Positions 33,878 through 42,942 of a stretch of DNA of 64,000 nt are shown here, one piece after another. The stretch comes from Bacteroidaceae bacterium (GTDB lineage: Bacteria > Bacteroidota > Bacteroidia > Bacteroidales > Bacteroidaceae). The stretch covers positions 198,897-262,896 of the forward strand of contig CABIVS010000009.1 in NCBI GenBank assembly GCA_902362375.1. The letters are read 5' to 3'. Position 1 is the stretch's first letter, and each line of letters starts with the position of its first letter. The position numbers were made by a program, and so were the translations under genes. The notes beneath the pieces are model-generated. The model saw only the letters and a list, made by a program, of their open reading frames with translations. It did not search any database and was not told the origin of the DNA.

Positions 33878-35935
33878 TTATTTTCTGCTTTTCCCGAATT
33901 TCGGGGTGATGCCGATGAAGAACTCGAAGTTGATGCCGGGCATAGGACGCGACAGCACCGAGAGATAGTCCTCGTTGAACAGGTTATTGACGGCAAGTTT
34001 CAACTGTACATCCAGCGGTTTGAACGACAGCATTTTCTCCAGTGAGATATTGCTCATGAAATACCGGGGCAGGTGGCCTGTCAGCGTGTAATCGTTGCTC
34101 GACATGGTGAAACGTTCCGAGTAGTAAGCCCACTTGTAGAGGAACGCCCACGTCCGCCATGACAGCCGTCCTGTCAGCGAGGCGGAGTGCTCCGGCACGT
34201 AAGGCAGTTGTTTTCCCACCGACTGGTCGGCGGGCGACATCTTTTCGCCCTCGTTGATGGAGGGGGTCCACGAATAGGAACCGTTCAGGTCTATCAGCCA
34301 GTCCTTTGCCGGCTGCACGGCAAGGTTGGCCTTCACTTCGACACCGTAGGCATGGACTTTCTTCACGTTGCGCGGCGAGAAGAACCCCTTGGTCGTCGGC
34401 AGCCAGATGATCCAGTCGTCGATGTAGGAGTCGAACCAGCTTGCGCTGCCGCCCAGTTTATATACCCCCTTTTTGCCGACATCGAAACTCACTCCGGCGT
34501 CATAGCTGAAGCCGTGTTCGTTTTTAAGGTCGGGGTTGCCGCCCGGCAGAAAGTAGAGGTCGTTCAAAGTCGGAAAACGATAGTTGCGCGATACGGAGGC
34601 TTTCACCATCACGTTCCCTTTGCGCGAAATCAGTCCGTCGATGAAGAATGCCGGGATGAGCGGAGCCCATTTGTCGCCCGACATCTCCTCGCGCAAGACC
34701 AGCGACAAGCCCAACGGCTCGACAGGCTGCCATTTGGCCGATACAGAACCGGAGAGCTCGACACGCCCCTTGTCATATCCGACGACGGCTTTGTTGCCAT
34801 CCTGAAGGATGATGTTCTTGTCTTCGCTGCGCACGAGATGCTGGTACACGGATACGTTCGAGGTGAAGAACCATTTCCTGCCGGGCGAGTATTCCGCTTC
34901 CGCCTGTCCGTAGAACGTGTTTATCTTGCTCCGCGAACGGGTCATGGAGGCCCAGTTGTCCGGCGCCACCTCACGACGGTAGTCGTAGGCCATCCACGTA
35001 TGGATATAACCGCCTTTCACGCCGACTTTCCATTTCTCTTTGATATGGTCCCATGACAGGACACCACGAAACGTCTGCTCCCGCTGGCGGTTCTCGAAGG
35101 CGGTCTCATCGCCGTAATCGGTCGTGAGCATCGGCAGTTCCCGGTTGGAGTTGATATACCATGCGTTCAACCCGAAACGGTCGCCTTTCAGGGTGTTGTA
35201 ATATACCTCCTGCAACAGGTGCAGGTCCTTGAACGAACCCGATCGGTTGCGTTCCTTGGGATGATACTGTCCGATGATGTTCTTCTCCTCGTCGTAGATA
35301 TTTATCTTCTTGTCGTGGTTGGTGTACTTGTAATCGTTGGGCGACGACGAATAGACCGCGCGGGTCGAGACCTGCCATCGGTCGCTGCCGTAGGTGAAGC
35401 GGGCGAACTCGTCGAACGTGCGGAACGACCCGATGCCCTGCACGTATTGGGCATGGAAGCCCTCGCCGACCTGCGGCGTAGTACCGAGTTTGACAAGTCC
35501 GCCGAGTCCGCCGCCCGTTTCATTCACCGACGACGTGCCATGAAGCAGCGAGGCCTGATCTATGAAGTAGGACGGTATGGTGGAAAAGTCGGTCATACCC
35601 AGCATGGGATTGTTGATGCGCATGCCGTTCCACGTCACCTGCGTGTGGCTGGGCGACGTGCCGCGGAAAGCAACGGTGGAGAGCGTGGCGCGTCCGTAAC
35701 TCTTGACGAACACGGACGAATTGAACGTCAGAATGTCGGCCATCGATAAGGCAATGTTCTCTTTCAGTGCGAGCGAGTCGAACTTCGTCTTCTGCACGCC
35801 GATTTCTTTCATCGGGCGTTTGCCCCACACCGTGACCTCGTCTATCTGGTGGATGCGTCGTGTGATTCCCTGCGCGGACAATACGGACGGACAGACGAGC
35901 AGTAGCGAGAAAAGTATGTATTTCGTATAAATCAT
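33878..35935 (-). CDS. btuB: TonB-dependent cobalamin receptor
   Basis: A 685-residue outer-membrane receptor. After a signal peptide (FSLLLVCPSVLSAQG), the TonB box is probably the IDEVTVWGKRPMKEIG region, and the plug domain shows MADILTFNSSVFVKSYGRAT, TVAFRGTSPSHTQVTWNGMR and GTSSVNETGGGLGG. The rest is a 22-strand barrel with typical strand alternation and ends in MPGINFEFFIGITPKFG. It imports B12 with TonB energy. Its ATG overlaps the stop of the TnpA-like gene (ATGA), and BtuG, its surface partner, is encoded two genes upstream. BtuB proteins are also entry receptors for some phages. Confidence 0.92.
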   Translation of the reverse strand: MIYTKYILFSLLLVCPSVLSAQGITRRIHQIDEVTVWGKRPMKEIGVQKTKFDSLALKENIALSMADILTFNSSVFVKSYGRATLSTVAFRGTSPSHTQVTWNGMRINNPMLGMTDFSTIPSYFIDQASLLHGTSSVNETGGGLGGLVKLGTTPQVGEGFHAQYVQGIGSFRTFDEFARFTYGSDRWQVSTRAVYSSSPNDYKYTNHDKKINIYDEEKNIIGQYHPKERNRSGSFKDLHLLQEVYYNTLKGDRFGLNAWYINSNRELPMLTTDYGDETAFENRQREQTFRGVLSWDHIKEKWKVGVKGGYIHTWMAYDYRREVAPDNWASMTRSRSKINTFYGQAEAEYSPGRKWFFTSNVSVYQHLVRSEDKNIILQDGNKAVVGYDKGRVELSGSVSAKWQPVEPLGLSLVLREEMSGDKWAPLIPAFFIDGLISRKGNVMVKASVSRNYRFPTLNDLYFLPGGNPDLKNEHGFSYDAGVSFDVGKKGVYKLGGSASWFDSYIDDWIIWLPTTKGFFSPRNVKKVHAYGVEVKANLAVQPAKDWLIDLNGSYSWTPSINEGEKMSPADQSVGKQLPYVPEHSASLTGRLSWRTWAFLYKWAYYSERFTMSSNDYTLTGHLPRYFMSNISLEKMLSFKPLDVQLKLAVNNLFNEDYLSVLSRPMPGINFEFFIGITPKFGKSRK

Positions 35936-36429
35936 TTGATTCCGTTTTTAGGGTGGGTATTCGCGGAAAAATGTACCGTGGAGGATGCCGGCACGGACGT
36001 TTGATGCGGGTCGAACCCATTCTCTTCAAGCAGTTGTCCGTATTCTTCCTCGAACGAGATCTCCTGATGGATTGTATGCTGCTCCTCGATGTGCCGTCTG
36101 AGCCGGTGAAGGTCGCTGAACGACACGCTGAACGAGTCGAATCCGGCAGCCCAACCGGAGAAGTCGGCATATTCCGGGGTTTTCTGGTATACCGTTCCCG
36201 TGGCGCCTTTCACCTTGTTCACGATCTTGCTGAAATCCCCGGAATTCGGAATCTCGACAAGTACATGCACGTGGTTGAGAAAGGCATTGGCGGCATGTAC
36301 GCGGCAACCTTTCCCTGTAAAAATCCGTGTCATCCGCTCGAGCATCAATCCTTTTCCCGTTGTCGGAATCGTCATCTTGCGTCCTTTGGTAACGAAGATG
36401 AGATGGTATAGGTGTCGTATCCTGCCCAT
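35932..36429 (-). CDS. TnpA-like HUH protein lacking catalytic tyrosine, embedded in B12 operon
   Basis: A 165-residue IS200/IS605 TnpA-like protein. The fold is recognisable: LYHLIFVTKGRK at the N-terminus, AFLNHVHVLVEIP with the H-x-H pair of the HUH motif, NKVKGATGTVYQK and WAAGFDSFSVSFSD. In active TnpA the nucleophile is the tyrosine of a Y-I-x-N-Q motif; here the same place reads RRHIEEQHTIHQE, encoded CAC instead of TAC. It starts at 36429 on a TGATG overlap with btuG and ends on an ATGA overlap with btuB. Both joints imply translational coupling, so it behaves as an operon gene, not a hopping element. No IS ends are seen. Role unknown. Confidence 0.8.
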   Translation of the reverse strand: MGRIRHLYHLIFVTKGRKMTIPTTGKGLMLERMTRIFTGKGCRVHAANAFLNHVHVLVEIPNSGDFSKIVNKVKGATGTVYQKTPEYADFSGWAAGFDSFSVSFSDLHRLRRHIEEQHTIHQEISFEEEYGQLLEENGFDPHQTSVPASSTVHFSANTHPKNGIK

Positions 36430-37499
36430 CACTTCCAACAAAATGCGCCGGGGATTATCCCGACATAGAATTCATCGATCAGTTCACCTTCGGACGAGTA
36501 GCGGTAGACAATGCCCTGCTGCTGGTAGTCGATGGCATCGGCCACGTAGACATCGCCACGCACGGGGTCGACGGTCAGGCCGTAATAAATCGTACCGCTG
36601 TATTCGAGGAACGGGCGCACGGGAACACGTTCCGCATCCACGTCCATCGACCATATGTCCTTGTTGATCCAGTAGAGCTTGTCGCCCGTACCGTTGAGCT
36701 GCACCTCCGAAGGCCAGTCGCCCATCTTGAACTTGAACTGCTTCTCTACGGTGAACGTCTCGGCATCGATGCGGTAGAGAGACGGGGCTTCGTAGCCGTA
36801 GGGCGAACCCTCGTACCCACCGTCGGTGATCGTCCACATCTTGTGGTTCTTGTCCATTACCAGCGAGGTGGGCTGGATGCCGACTTTCAGTTCTTCTACC
36901 ACCTGATCCGTTTCGGTATCGATCTTGATGATGCGGTTTTGGTACGACCAGCAGTTGCAATAGACATATTTGCCATACTGCACCATCTGCTCCGTGGAGC
37001 CGCTTTCCATCGTCATGTCCGGCACCTGGATGTAACCGGTGATTTCATATTTCTTGGGGTTGATGATGAAGATGCGGTTGTCCCACAATTGGGTGACATA
37101 GGCTTTCTCGTCGCTGAGGAAATGGATATAGCGCGGCGAAGTCAGGTTCGTGATACGGCCCACCTCTTTGAACGTATTGAGGTCGATGGCGAAAATCACG
37201 TGGGAATTGTTCACCACGACCCAGCCCTTATTGTCGTGGATGCACATCGATTGCGCCACGTCGCCCAGCTTCATGCCGTTGGCACGGAAGAACACTTCAT
37301 TCTGCACCTGTTGGGTTTCGGGGTCGTAGTACGACAACGTGGCATTGCCGTACTGGAAGTTGCCCTCGTTGGTGATGAACAACCCGGCTCCGGTAGCGTT
37401 GAAATCTTCCACCGCATCTCCGTAGTCCCACTCCATGCAGCCCGCCAGCAACAGCGGCAACCCGCATAGAAGAATGATATGTCGTATCAGATGTTTCAT
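36429..37499 (-). CDS. btuG: Surface B12-binding lipoprotein BtuG (DUF5074)
   Basis: A 356-residue lipoprotein (LLCGLPLLLAGCMEWDYGDA) with a seven-bladed beta-propeller of the BtuG/DUF5074 type. Repeating blades are visible: AGLFITNEGNFQYGNATLSY, VFFRANGMKLGDVAQSMCIH, YIHFLSDEKAYVTQLWDNRI, YGKYVYCNCWSYQNRIIKID and DPVRGDVYVADAIDYQQQGI. BtuG caps BtuB on the cell surface and captures B12 with very high affinity in Bacteroides. The acidic residues after the lipid cysteine fit surface export. Its stop overlaps the start of the TnpA-like gene. Confidence 0.9.
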   Translation of the reverse strand: MKHLIRHIILLCGLPLLLAGCMEWDYGDAVEDFNATGAGLFITNEGNFQYGNATLSYYDPETQQVQNEVFFRANGMKLGDVAQSMCIHDNKGWVVVNNSHVIFAIDLNTFKEVGRITNLTSPRYIHFLSDEKAYVTQLWDNRIFIINPKKYEITGYIQVPDMTMESGSTEQMVQYGKYVYCNCWSYQNRIIKIDTETDQVVEELKVGIQPTSLVMDKNHKMWTITDGGYEGSPYGYEAPSLYRIDAETFTVEKQFKFKMGDWPSEVQLNGTGDKLYWINKDIWSMDVDAERVPVRPFLEYSGTIYYGLTVDPVRGDVYVADAIDYQQQGIVYRYSSEGELIDEFYVGIIPGAFCWK

Positions 37500-37570
37500 T
37501 GGCTTGTTATAAACGGGAAAGAGTACCGGTCTTTCGGCCAGTACCCTGTTCCCTTGTAAAATAATGGGTG

Positions 37571-39697
37571 TTACTGCTGGGTATAGCGACCGGCTTGCAT
37601 ATCCTCGTAGGTGGGGTTATAACCGCAATTGGTTACAAGCCAGTCTTCTTTCTTGATTTGCTCTTCTTCTACAAAAGATTTGAAGAACGTATAATCAACA
37701 AACCGTGTCAACCGGATAAATCGAACTCCTGAGAGTTTTGTTAAAGTTGGCATATTGAAAGTCGTAAGCGATGCTGCATTTGCAGCACAAAGTGTTCCAT
37801 CAATGGCCTGCAATTTGGGGCATGAAATAGTTTTTACGGTACGAACAGTCATACCAACACCCCCGACATGTTCCAATGACGGAAATGTAAAATCTTTATT
37901 TGATGCCATAAAATCTAAAGAACCATATAAAATATTATTAATCACCCCTTCTTTGATATATTGAGGATTGCTTGAACAACCGACTGACTTTAAATTCGTA
38001 AAATCATAATCATAGTTAGAAACAGCGTTCAGATTACCGATAATACATAACTGACCTCCGACAATTTCCAATTTCGGGAACGAGATATTGTTTGCCATTG
38101 TAGTTTCGATGCTTAAATATCCATCTACACTTACCAAGTTAGGGGCTGAAACGCCTTTTTTTGAACCTCTTATAATTTCCATATTCCCGTAAACTCGTTC
38201 AAATTGGAATACAGGATCTGTTGTCATATTGCTAGAATACTTAAAATTCTTAATACTCTTAAAATTCAATTCTGGATCTATTCCAACACTTGAACCGGTA
38301 ATACCGCTCGGAGCTAGAAACATGCTAACTTGCGACATATCCTCTTTTGTGATAATTTTTGAGAATATAGTCCCGTCTGTAATAGAAATTAAAGGTTCGT
38401 TATCCTCAAAAGGTACAAAATTTACTTTGCTCAAATCTAAAATTCGATCAGAACACTCCAATAAACGCAGCAAGGTCAGTCCTCCGAGTTGTTCTAATTT
38501 ACTCCAATCCGGCAATTTTTTCAAGACTTGGAATTTAGATATTGTCAATGTGCCTTTAACAATCGACAAGTTAGACAGTCCATCTATTTCTTGTAATTTA
38601 TTATTTCCCGTAGATGTAAAAGCATCGGACGCAATATAACTGGAAACGAGATTAAGGTCGCCGTTTACTACCGATAATTCCGGCAATGAAAGGGTCTCCA
38701 ACGGAATCGGTATAGAAGCAAAATCCACACTTCCAACTTCTTGTAATTTCGGAAATTCCAAAGAAATCATTTTGCCTAAATTATTAACCCCTAAGCGACC
38801 GTTTACTTTTGTCAATTCAGGAATTCTCAAAGATGTGATTTCTCCTCCTGGTTCTCCGTCACTTGTCAGACACTGGAGATCAAAATCCTTTACGACAGTG
38901 GTTAATTTAGGGAATTCAAAACTTTGTAGAGATGAAGTCCTGAATATTATATTTCCATCAATCGTTTCAAGGTTGTCGAATTGCACATATGCTACTTGAT
39001 TGTTGCAGACAACGATGTCGCCAGTAATATGCTGCAAAGATCTCATACTGACCATCTGCAATTTACTGTTGGTCGCAAAGGCAGTTTCAGTTCCTATTTG
39101 CAAACCTCCAATTGAAGTGATATTATCAAGTCCCGTAAGATCTTGTCCAACATAACTTTTCCGAATGATGATGTTTCCTTCGACTTCCTTCAATATTTTT
39201 AATGCGGCGATATCCGACAATTCTTCTGCATCCTCAGCATCCGACCCGATAATCAAATCACCTTTGATAACCGTTACGTCCGTATCAATGAAAGCCGTAA
39301 CATCCGCTGTTGTCTTCAATTCCACATCCCCTTCATAGCGAATCTCGTCTTTAATGACTTTATATGTATAATCATTCGCTTCTCCATTGTAAGAGGTTAC
39401 ACGAAACGTTCGTTCCGTATCCCAGTCAGTAATGCTTGCCGGATCGGGAATAATTGTTGCCGAGGATGTGTATTTGAATTCGACTTGAGCATTATTTAAC
39501 GAAACAGTATATGGAACTGTTATGGTAATTATATTGTCAATTATTTCCGCTGTATAGGATTGACTTGCCACAGTCATCACGACTGATGTGATAAAATTGT
39601 CATCGGCATCAGCAGGACTTTCTGGAGTCTGATTATCTTCTGAACATGATAAAAAAAGAAATGGGGCAATGAATAGTAAAAGCCAAAACTGTCTCAT
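37571..39697 (-). CDS. Surface lipoprotein with leucine-rich/L-domain repeats
   Basis: A 708-residue lipoprotein with a lipobox PFLFLSCSEDNQTPESPADA and acidic residues after the cysteine, the Bacteroidota surface-export signal. Residues 30-110 match a DUF5018-like beta-sandwich. The rest consists of repeating units of about 25 residues such as LETIDGNIIFRTSSLQSFEF and LTKVNGRLGVNNLGKMISLE, typical of receptor L-domain/LRR-like solenoids. It starts 1 base after the preceding stop and is much more AT-rich than btuB or the phage genes. Its place behind the B12 riboswitch suggests a B12- or corrinoid-capturing surface protein; direct binding is unproved. Confidence 0.75.
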   Translation of the reverse strand: MRQFWLLLFIAPFLFLSCSEDNQTPESPADADDNFITSVVMTVASQSYTAEIIDNIITITVPYTVSLNNAQVEFKYTSSATIIPDPASITDWDTERTFRVTSYNGEANDYTYKVIKDEIRYEGDVELKTTADVTAFIDTDVTVIKGDLIIGSDAEDAEELSDIAALKILKEVEGNIIIRKSYVGQDLTGLDNITSIGGLQIGTETAFATNSKLQMVSMRSLQHITGDIVVCNNQVAYVQFDNLETIDGNIIFRTSSLQSFEFPKLTTVVKDFDLQCLTSDGEPGGEITSLRIPELTKVNGRLGVNNLGKMISLEFPKLQEVGSVDFASIPIPLETLSLPELSVVNGDLNLVSSYIASDAFTSTGNNKLQEIDGLSNLSIVKGTLTISKFQVLKKLPDWSKLEQLGGLTLLRLLECSDRILDLSKVNFVPFEDNEPLISITDGTIFSKIITKEDMSQVSMFLAPSGITGSSVGIDPELNFKSIKNFKYSSNMTTDPVFQFERVYGNMEIIRGSKKGVSAPNLVSVDGYLSIETTMANNISFPKLEIVGGQLCIIGNLNAVSNYDYDFTNLKSVGCSSNPQYIKEGVINNILYGSLDFMASNKDFTFPSLEHVGGVGMTVRTVKTISCPKLQAIDGTLCAANAASLTTFNMPTLTKLSGVRFIRLTRFVDYTFFKSFVEEEQIKKEDWLVTNCGYNPTYEDMQAGRYTQQ

Positions 39698-39698
39698 A

Positions 39699-41507
39699 TT
39701 ATTGATTATTAGTTATTGATAAGTCTTCAAATGAAAATACTTCTGTGGATATCTCTCCAAGCCAACCACTTTTCGATAATACTCCACACTGAACTTTGAT
39801 AAAGTCTATATATTGCAATTTTACTGGAGTCCCGTCATGATATATTGCATTGGCTATTTTGAATCCGTTGCGCTGACCGCTACCATCAATGACATTTCCT
39901 CCTACCAGATTATCTGAACCCATATTATCCACATACCCCCACTCATAAGCGTTATTCGCCCAATATCCTGTAACGGGATCTTGATTGTTGCGAGGAGTCA
40001 GACGCGTCCCATATAATGTATAGCTATCTTCTTTAATCCAATTGGGATAATAATATTCTTGGCCATGGTATGCATTCATATCGACAGAACCTGAATTACC
40101 TTCACTATCTACCCACGGAGTATGTGCTCTGGGTGCAGGTCTATAGTAAGTTACTTCGTAGTCTTGTATTGTACCATCGATGCCGGTTTCAGATCCTTTT
40201 AATTCATACCATTCATCGTCTGGCTGGCCATTGCCATTTATATCTTGCATTACCCAAACAATGCCCGGCTCATTTGAGCCACCGCTCGAACTGTTAAAAG
40301 CATTTCCTTGTATTGCAAAATCGTATTCTCGGCCACTCGGAGCAATACTATGGTCAAAACCGATGATGATATAACCACCGAAAGATCCCAGTGAAACATG
40401 CGCTTTTTTGTTCAATCGTTTCGTTGCATACTCTATGGCTTGTTGGGGCGTCGTTTCATTTCCTATAAATCCGGTATTTTGGGATAACTCATTAATAAAC
40501 TGTCCGGGAGCAGGAATGAATTCATAAACCTTATCCCAAATACCTGAACTTGTCGCTGTCGCTTGCCGATAGCGTTCTTGTTCCGTTTTTTCTTCACAAA
40601 TAACCTTAACTGTCGTTGTAATTGAAGTATTACTACGTGTTATGTTACGTGAAAGTGGCTGTGTGTTGGGCATTTTTTCTGTAACAGTAACAGCAACGAA
40701 ATATTCTCCAGGAGTCGTCGGCGTGAATTTAAAAACCCTGTCGGTAGCGGCTTCCATAATTTTTCCATTGACCTGCCATTGATACTGTGGATAATCGAAA
40801 TATTCCAGCAAAGGCCGCAAATATACAGGACGCCCTGCAAAAGTATAACGATCCGTAGAAGTTTGTGTATAGGATGGTGTCGGAAACCGTACGGAATAAG
40901 GCATTGTTTCCACAACTTCTACGTCGAAATCACGGATTGTTTCTCCGTCTATATTGGATGCCCGGATTGTTATCGAATATGTACCGAGTTCTTTTTCGTG
41001 AAACGTATATGCTTTTTCTGTTCCGACGATTTCTCCATCGCGTACCCATTCAATTCTAAAATTTTCAAGATCGTCATGTTGAATATCTGGAGATAAAATA
41101 TAATCCGTGTTTTGAGGCACTTTTAATCCTTTAGAGGGGATTATGATTGAAATTGTAGGTGGAGTTAACTCCAATACTTCTACTTTTAACTCTTCTTCCG
41201 CATAACCCTCTGGTGTATCAACTCGCAATTTGATATATAGATGTTGTTCCTGATTCCATGTATACTTCAATATTGATTCAGATGAAAGAAGTTTTCCATC
41301 TACTGTCCATGCATAAAGTGCATTATTCGCATATTTATATGTCGGGGCAATTGTCAGTTCACGCCCAACTTTGATAGTGTAAATGCCAGTCTCACTATCG
41401 AGTTCAATTATAGGAGCTTGTTTTATTTCTTCAGTAATTACATCGTTCTTATTACAGCTTGTAATAAAAAACAAAAGTACAAGAATACTAAATATGAAAG
41501 CCTTCAT
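39699..41507 (-). CDS. Surface lipoprotein with PKD/Ig-like domains
   Basis: A 602-residue lipoprotein (VLLFFITSCNKNDVITEEIK; acidic export signal after the cysteine). Residues 35-310 hold two or three PKD/Ig-like repeats, for example KYANNALYAWTVDGKLLSSE, LENFRIEWVRDGEIVGTEKA and YPQYQWQVNGKIMEAATDR. The C-terminal half is a different domain, with GGYIIIGFDHSIAPSGREYD and GIVWVMQDINGNGQPDDEWY. It is the second gene of the operon after the riboswitch, so it should be induced when B12 is scarce. AT-rich. Related cell-surface proteins accompany B12 loci in other Bacteroidales (recalled, not checked). Confidence 0.75.
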   Translation of the reverse strand: MKAFIFSILVLLFFITSCNKNDVITEEIKQAPIIELDSETGIYTIKVGRELTIAPTYKYANNALYAWTVDGKLLSSESILKYTWNQEQHLYIKLRVDTPEGYAEEELKVEVLELTPPTISIIIPSKGLKVPQNTDYILSPDIQHDDLENFRIEWVRDGEIVGTEKAYTFHEKELGTYSITIRASNIDGETIRDFDVEVVETMPYSVRFPTPSYTQTSTDRYTFAGRPVYLRPLLEYFDYPQYQWQVNGKIMEAATDRVFKFTPTTPGEYFVAVTVTEKMPNTQPLSRNITRSNTSITTTVKVICEEKTEQERYRQATATSSGIWDKVYEFIPAPGQFINELSQNTGFIGNETTPQQAIEYATKRLNKKAHVSLGSFGGYIIIGFDHSIAPSGREYDFAIQGNAFNSSSGGSNEPGIVWVMQDINGNGQPDDEWYELKGSETGIDGTIQDYEVTYYRPAPRAHTPWVDSEGNSGSVDMNAYHGQEYYYPNWIKEDSYTLYGTRLTPRNNQDPVTGYWANNAYEWGYVDNMGSDNLVGGNVIDGSGQRNGFKIANAIYHDGTPVKLQYIDFIKVQCGVLSKSGWLGEISTEVFSFEDLSITNNQ

Positions 41508-41560
41508 AATAAAAAAGGCATAGAACTGAAATCAGTTCTATGCCAAACTATATTAAATTG

Positions 41561-42520
41561 TTATTCTATTGTAACGTCGTCTATACAAAGATACGCCGGA
41601 GTATTGAGTCCATATATAGGATCGACATCAGATCCTTCAAAATTGAATTTTACACTTTGCACATCCGCTACATTAATATCCCAATATGTCCATGTAGTTA
41701 CGGGGGACACTGTTGGTTTATCATATCGGTAGTCGGCCAACAATTTCGATACAGTGGTGATCAAATTTCCATCTACGTCATAACATTCGATGTTGACTTG
41801 GAAATATCCTATATTGTTGCCGTCAGAATCTTTCAGATTACTCAACGGTGTTGCAACACCCGATGTTCCGAACTGATTACCATTTATAATCACACCATAG
41901 GTATATGCTGTGTTACAATACCATAAACCCTTGAATTTGCGAGGGGAGTCAAAATAGAATTCAGGTTTGGCCATCCACTCCGTATTTCCGAAATCAGAGT
42001 AGCCGTATACAACAGCAAAATTGGAACCGCTGTGACCTGCCCCTGTATTGGCCCCATCTGTGGATGCTGTATTATAGACACTACATTGATTCTCCCAAGT
42101 ATACCACCAATTAGTTCCAGAAGTCTTGCCGGCAGCAGAATCAGAACGATAATTGTATTTCGACAACGCAATGGCACCACTGGAAAATTCAGTATACGCT
42201 CCATAAGAATTGGTTACAGTATTCATGTCGGAGACAAACACAAAATCGGGATCGTATATTTCCCTGATTTGGTTCTCTGCAGTATATCCATAAAGCGTGT
42301 AGTAGTTCTCTGCTTTAGGCGAAACCGCCATGAATGTTTCATCGAAGTCATCGAATGTAATGGTTGTAGTGCCATCATCATTAAAGTTGGCTCGGGTTTC
42401 GGGAGTTACTGAATCAGTTTGAGGATTCATCAAAAAGTCATCGTCTGAATTACAGCCGGTGAACAGGGCGGTTGCCGTCAACAGGAAAGCTCCCGCCAGA
42501 AAGCGTAAATTTCTTTTCAT
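41561..42520 (-). CDS. DUF4465-type surface lipoprotein
   Basis: A 319-residue lipoprotein, first gene behind the cobalamin riboswitch. Signal and lipobox are FLLTATALFTGCNSDDDFLM; the SDDD after the cysteine is a clear Bacteroidota lipoprotein export signal. Beta-rich DUF4465 features follow: TITFDDFDETFMAVSPKAEN, WYTWENQCSVYNTASTDGAN, SGSNFAVVYGYSD and LWYCNTAYTYGVIINGN, ending VKFNFEGSDVDPIYGLN and ICIDDV-type strands. DUF4465 proteins recur in B12 loci of gut Bacteroidota; binding of a corrinoid is plausible but inferred. Confidence 0.8.
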   Translation of the reverse strand: MKRNLRFLAGAFLLTATALFTGCNSDDDFLMNPQTDSVTPETRANFNDDGTTTITFDDFDETFMAVSPKAENYYTLYGYTAENQIREIYDPDFVFVSDMNTVTNSYGAYTEFSSGAIALSKYNYRSDSAAGKTSGTNWWYTWENQCSVYNTASTDGANTGAGHSGSNFAVVYGYSDFGNTEWMAKPEFYFDSPRKFKGLWYCNTAYTYGVIINGNQFGTSGVATPLSNLKDSDGNNIGYFQVNIECYDVDGNLITTVSKLLADYRYDKPTVSPVTTWTYWDINVADVQSVKFNFEGSDVDPIYGLNTPAYLCIDDVTIE

Positions 42521-42560
42521 AGCTTACTTGTTTTTTAATAAAACATATTTTTAACAAACA

Positions 42561-42599
42561 CAAAAAATCCCGTTCGCGCAGGTTTACACGAACGGGATT
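42561..42599 (-). terminator. Riboswitch-linked intrinsic terminator
   Basis: On the minus strand AATCCCGTTCG (42599-42589) pairs perfectly with CGAACGGGATT (42576-42566) and is followed by a run of T. It lies between the cobalamin aptamer and the first gene, so B12 binding should favour termination. Confidence 0.85.
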
Positions 42600-42684
42600 A
42601 TGTTTGTCTTCAAATATGAGAATGACTCCTACGGCATTCCGTATCTGATCGCAACCCGATTTTCTCCCGCGGGTGTAAATCCTT

Positions 42685-42848
42685 TTCCGGTCATGGCAGG
42701 TCTTCTGACTCGTCCCAGTCGTCGCGCCTTCCCAGCATTACACCAGTGGCAGGTTGCGGCAACCTTGAGGGGACTTACAGCAACGGGTACTGTCCCGGAT
42801 TCTCACCGGATTCCCTTTTCATCCGTGGCGGCGAACCGCCCGGAACCA
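42685..42848 (-). ncRNA. Cobalamin riboswitch
   Basis: On the minus strand the classic aptamer landmarks occur in order: GGTTCCGGGCGG start, GGGAATCCGGTGAGAATCC, GGGACAGTACCCGTTGCTGT, the B12 box GCCACTG at 42750-42744 followed by GTGTAATGCTGGGAAGGC, and the closing GAGTCAGAAGACCTGCC. It controls the whole leftward operon: cobalamin binding should turn expression off through the terminator at 42561-42599. The frame of the fibre gene on the other strand stays open across it, but the fibre starts only at 42957. Confidence 0.97.
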
Positions 42849-42858
42849 TTTCCAATTA

Positions 42859-42866
42859 CAAAAATA
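42859..42866 (-). promoter_or_regulatory. Host-type -7 box for B12 operon (TATTTTTG)
   Basis: Minus strand TATTTTTG matches TAnnTTTG 11 bases before the riboswitch, so transcription would begin near its 5' end. The -33 element is not convincing at 19 bases. Confidence 0.5.
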
Positions 42867-42910
42867 CAAATATTTTTTATAATAATATCATTTACACGAA
42901 AAAAAATCCG

Positions 42911-42942
42911 CAACCTGCCGGAATCATTCCGCACTATACTTT
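42911..42942 (+). promoter_or_regulatory. Putative phage late promoter G (giant fibre)
   Basis: CAACCT (42911-42916), 18-base spacer, TATACTTT (42935-42942), 14 bases before the ATG at 42957. It restarts virion transcription to the right of the B12 operon. Confidence 0.6.

Noticed and set aside
35932..36429. An active IS200/IS605 insertion sequence
   Set aside because: The catalytic tyrosine is replaced, there are no subterminal hairpins or ends visible, and both boundaries are exact translational overlaps.
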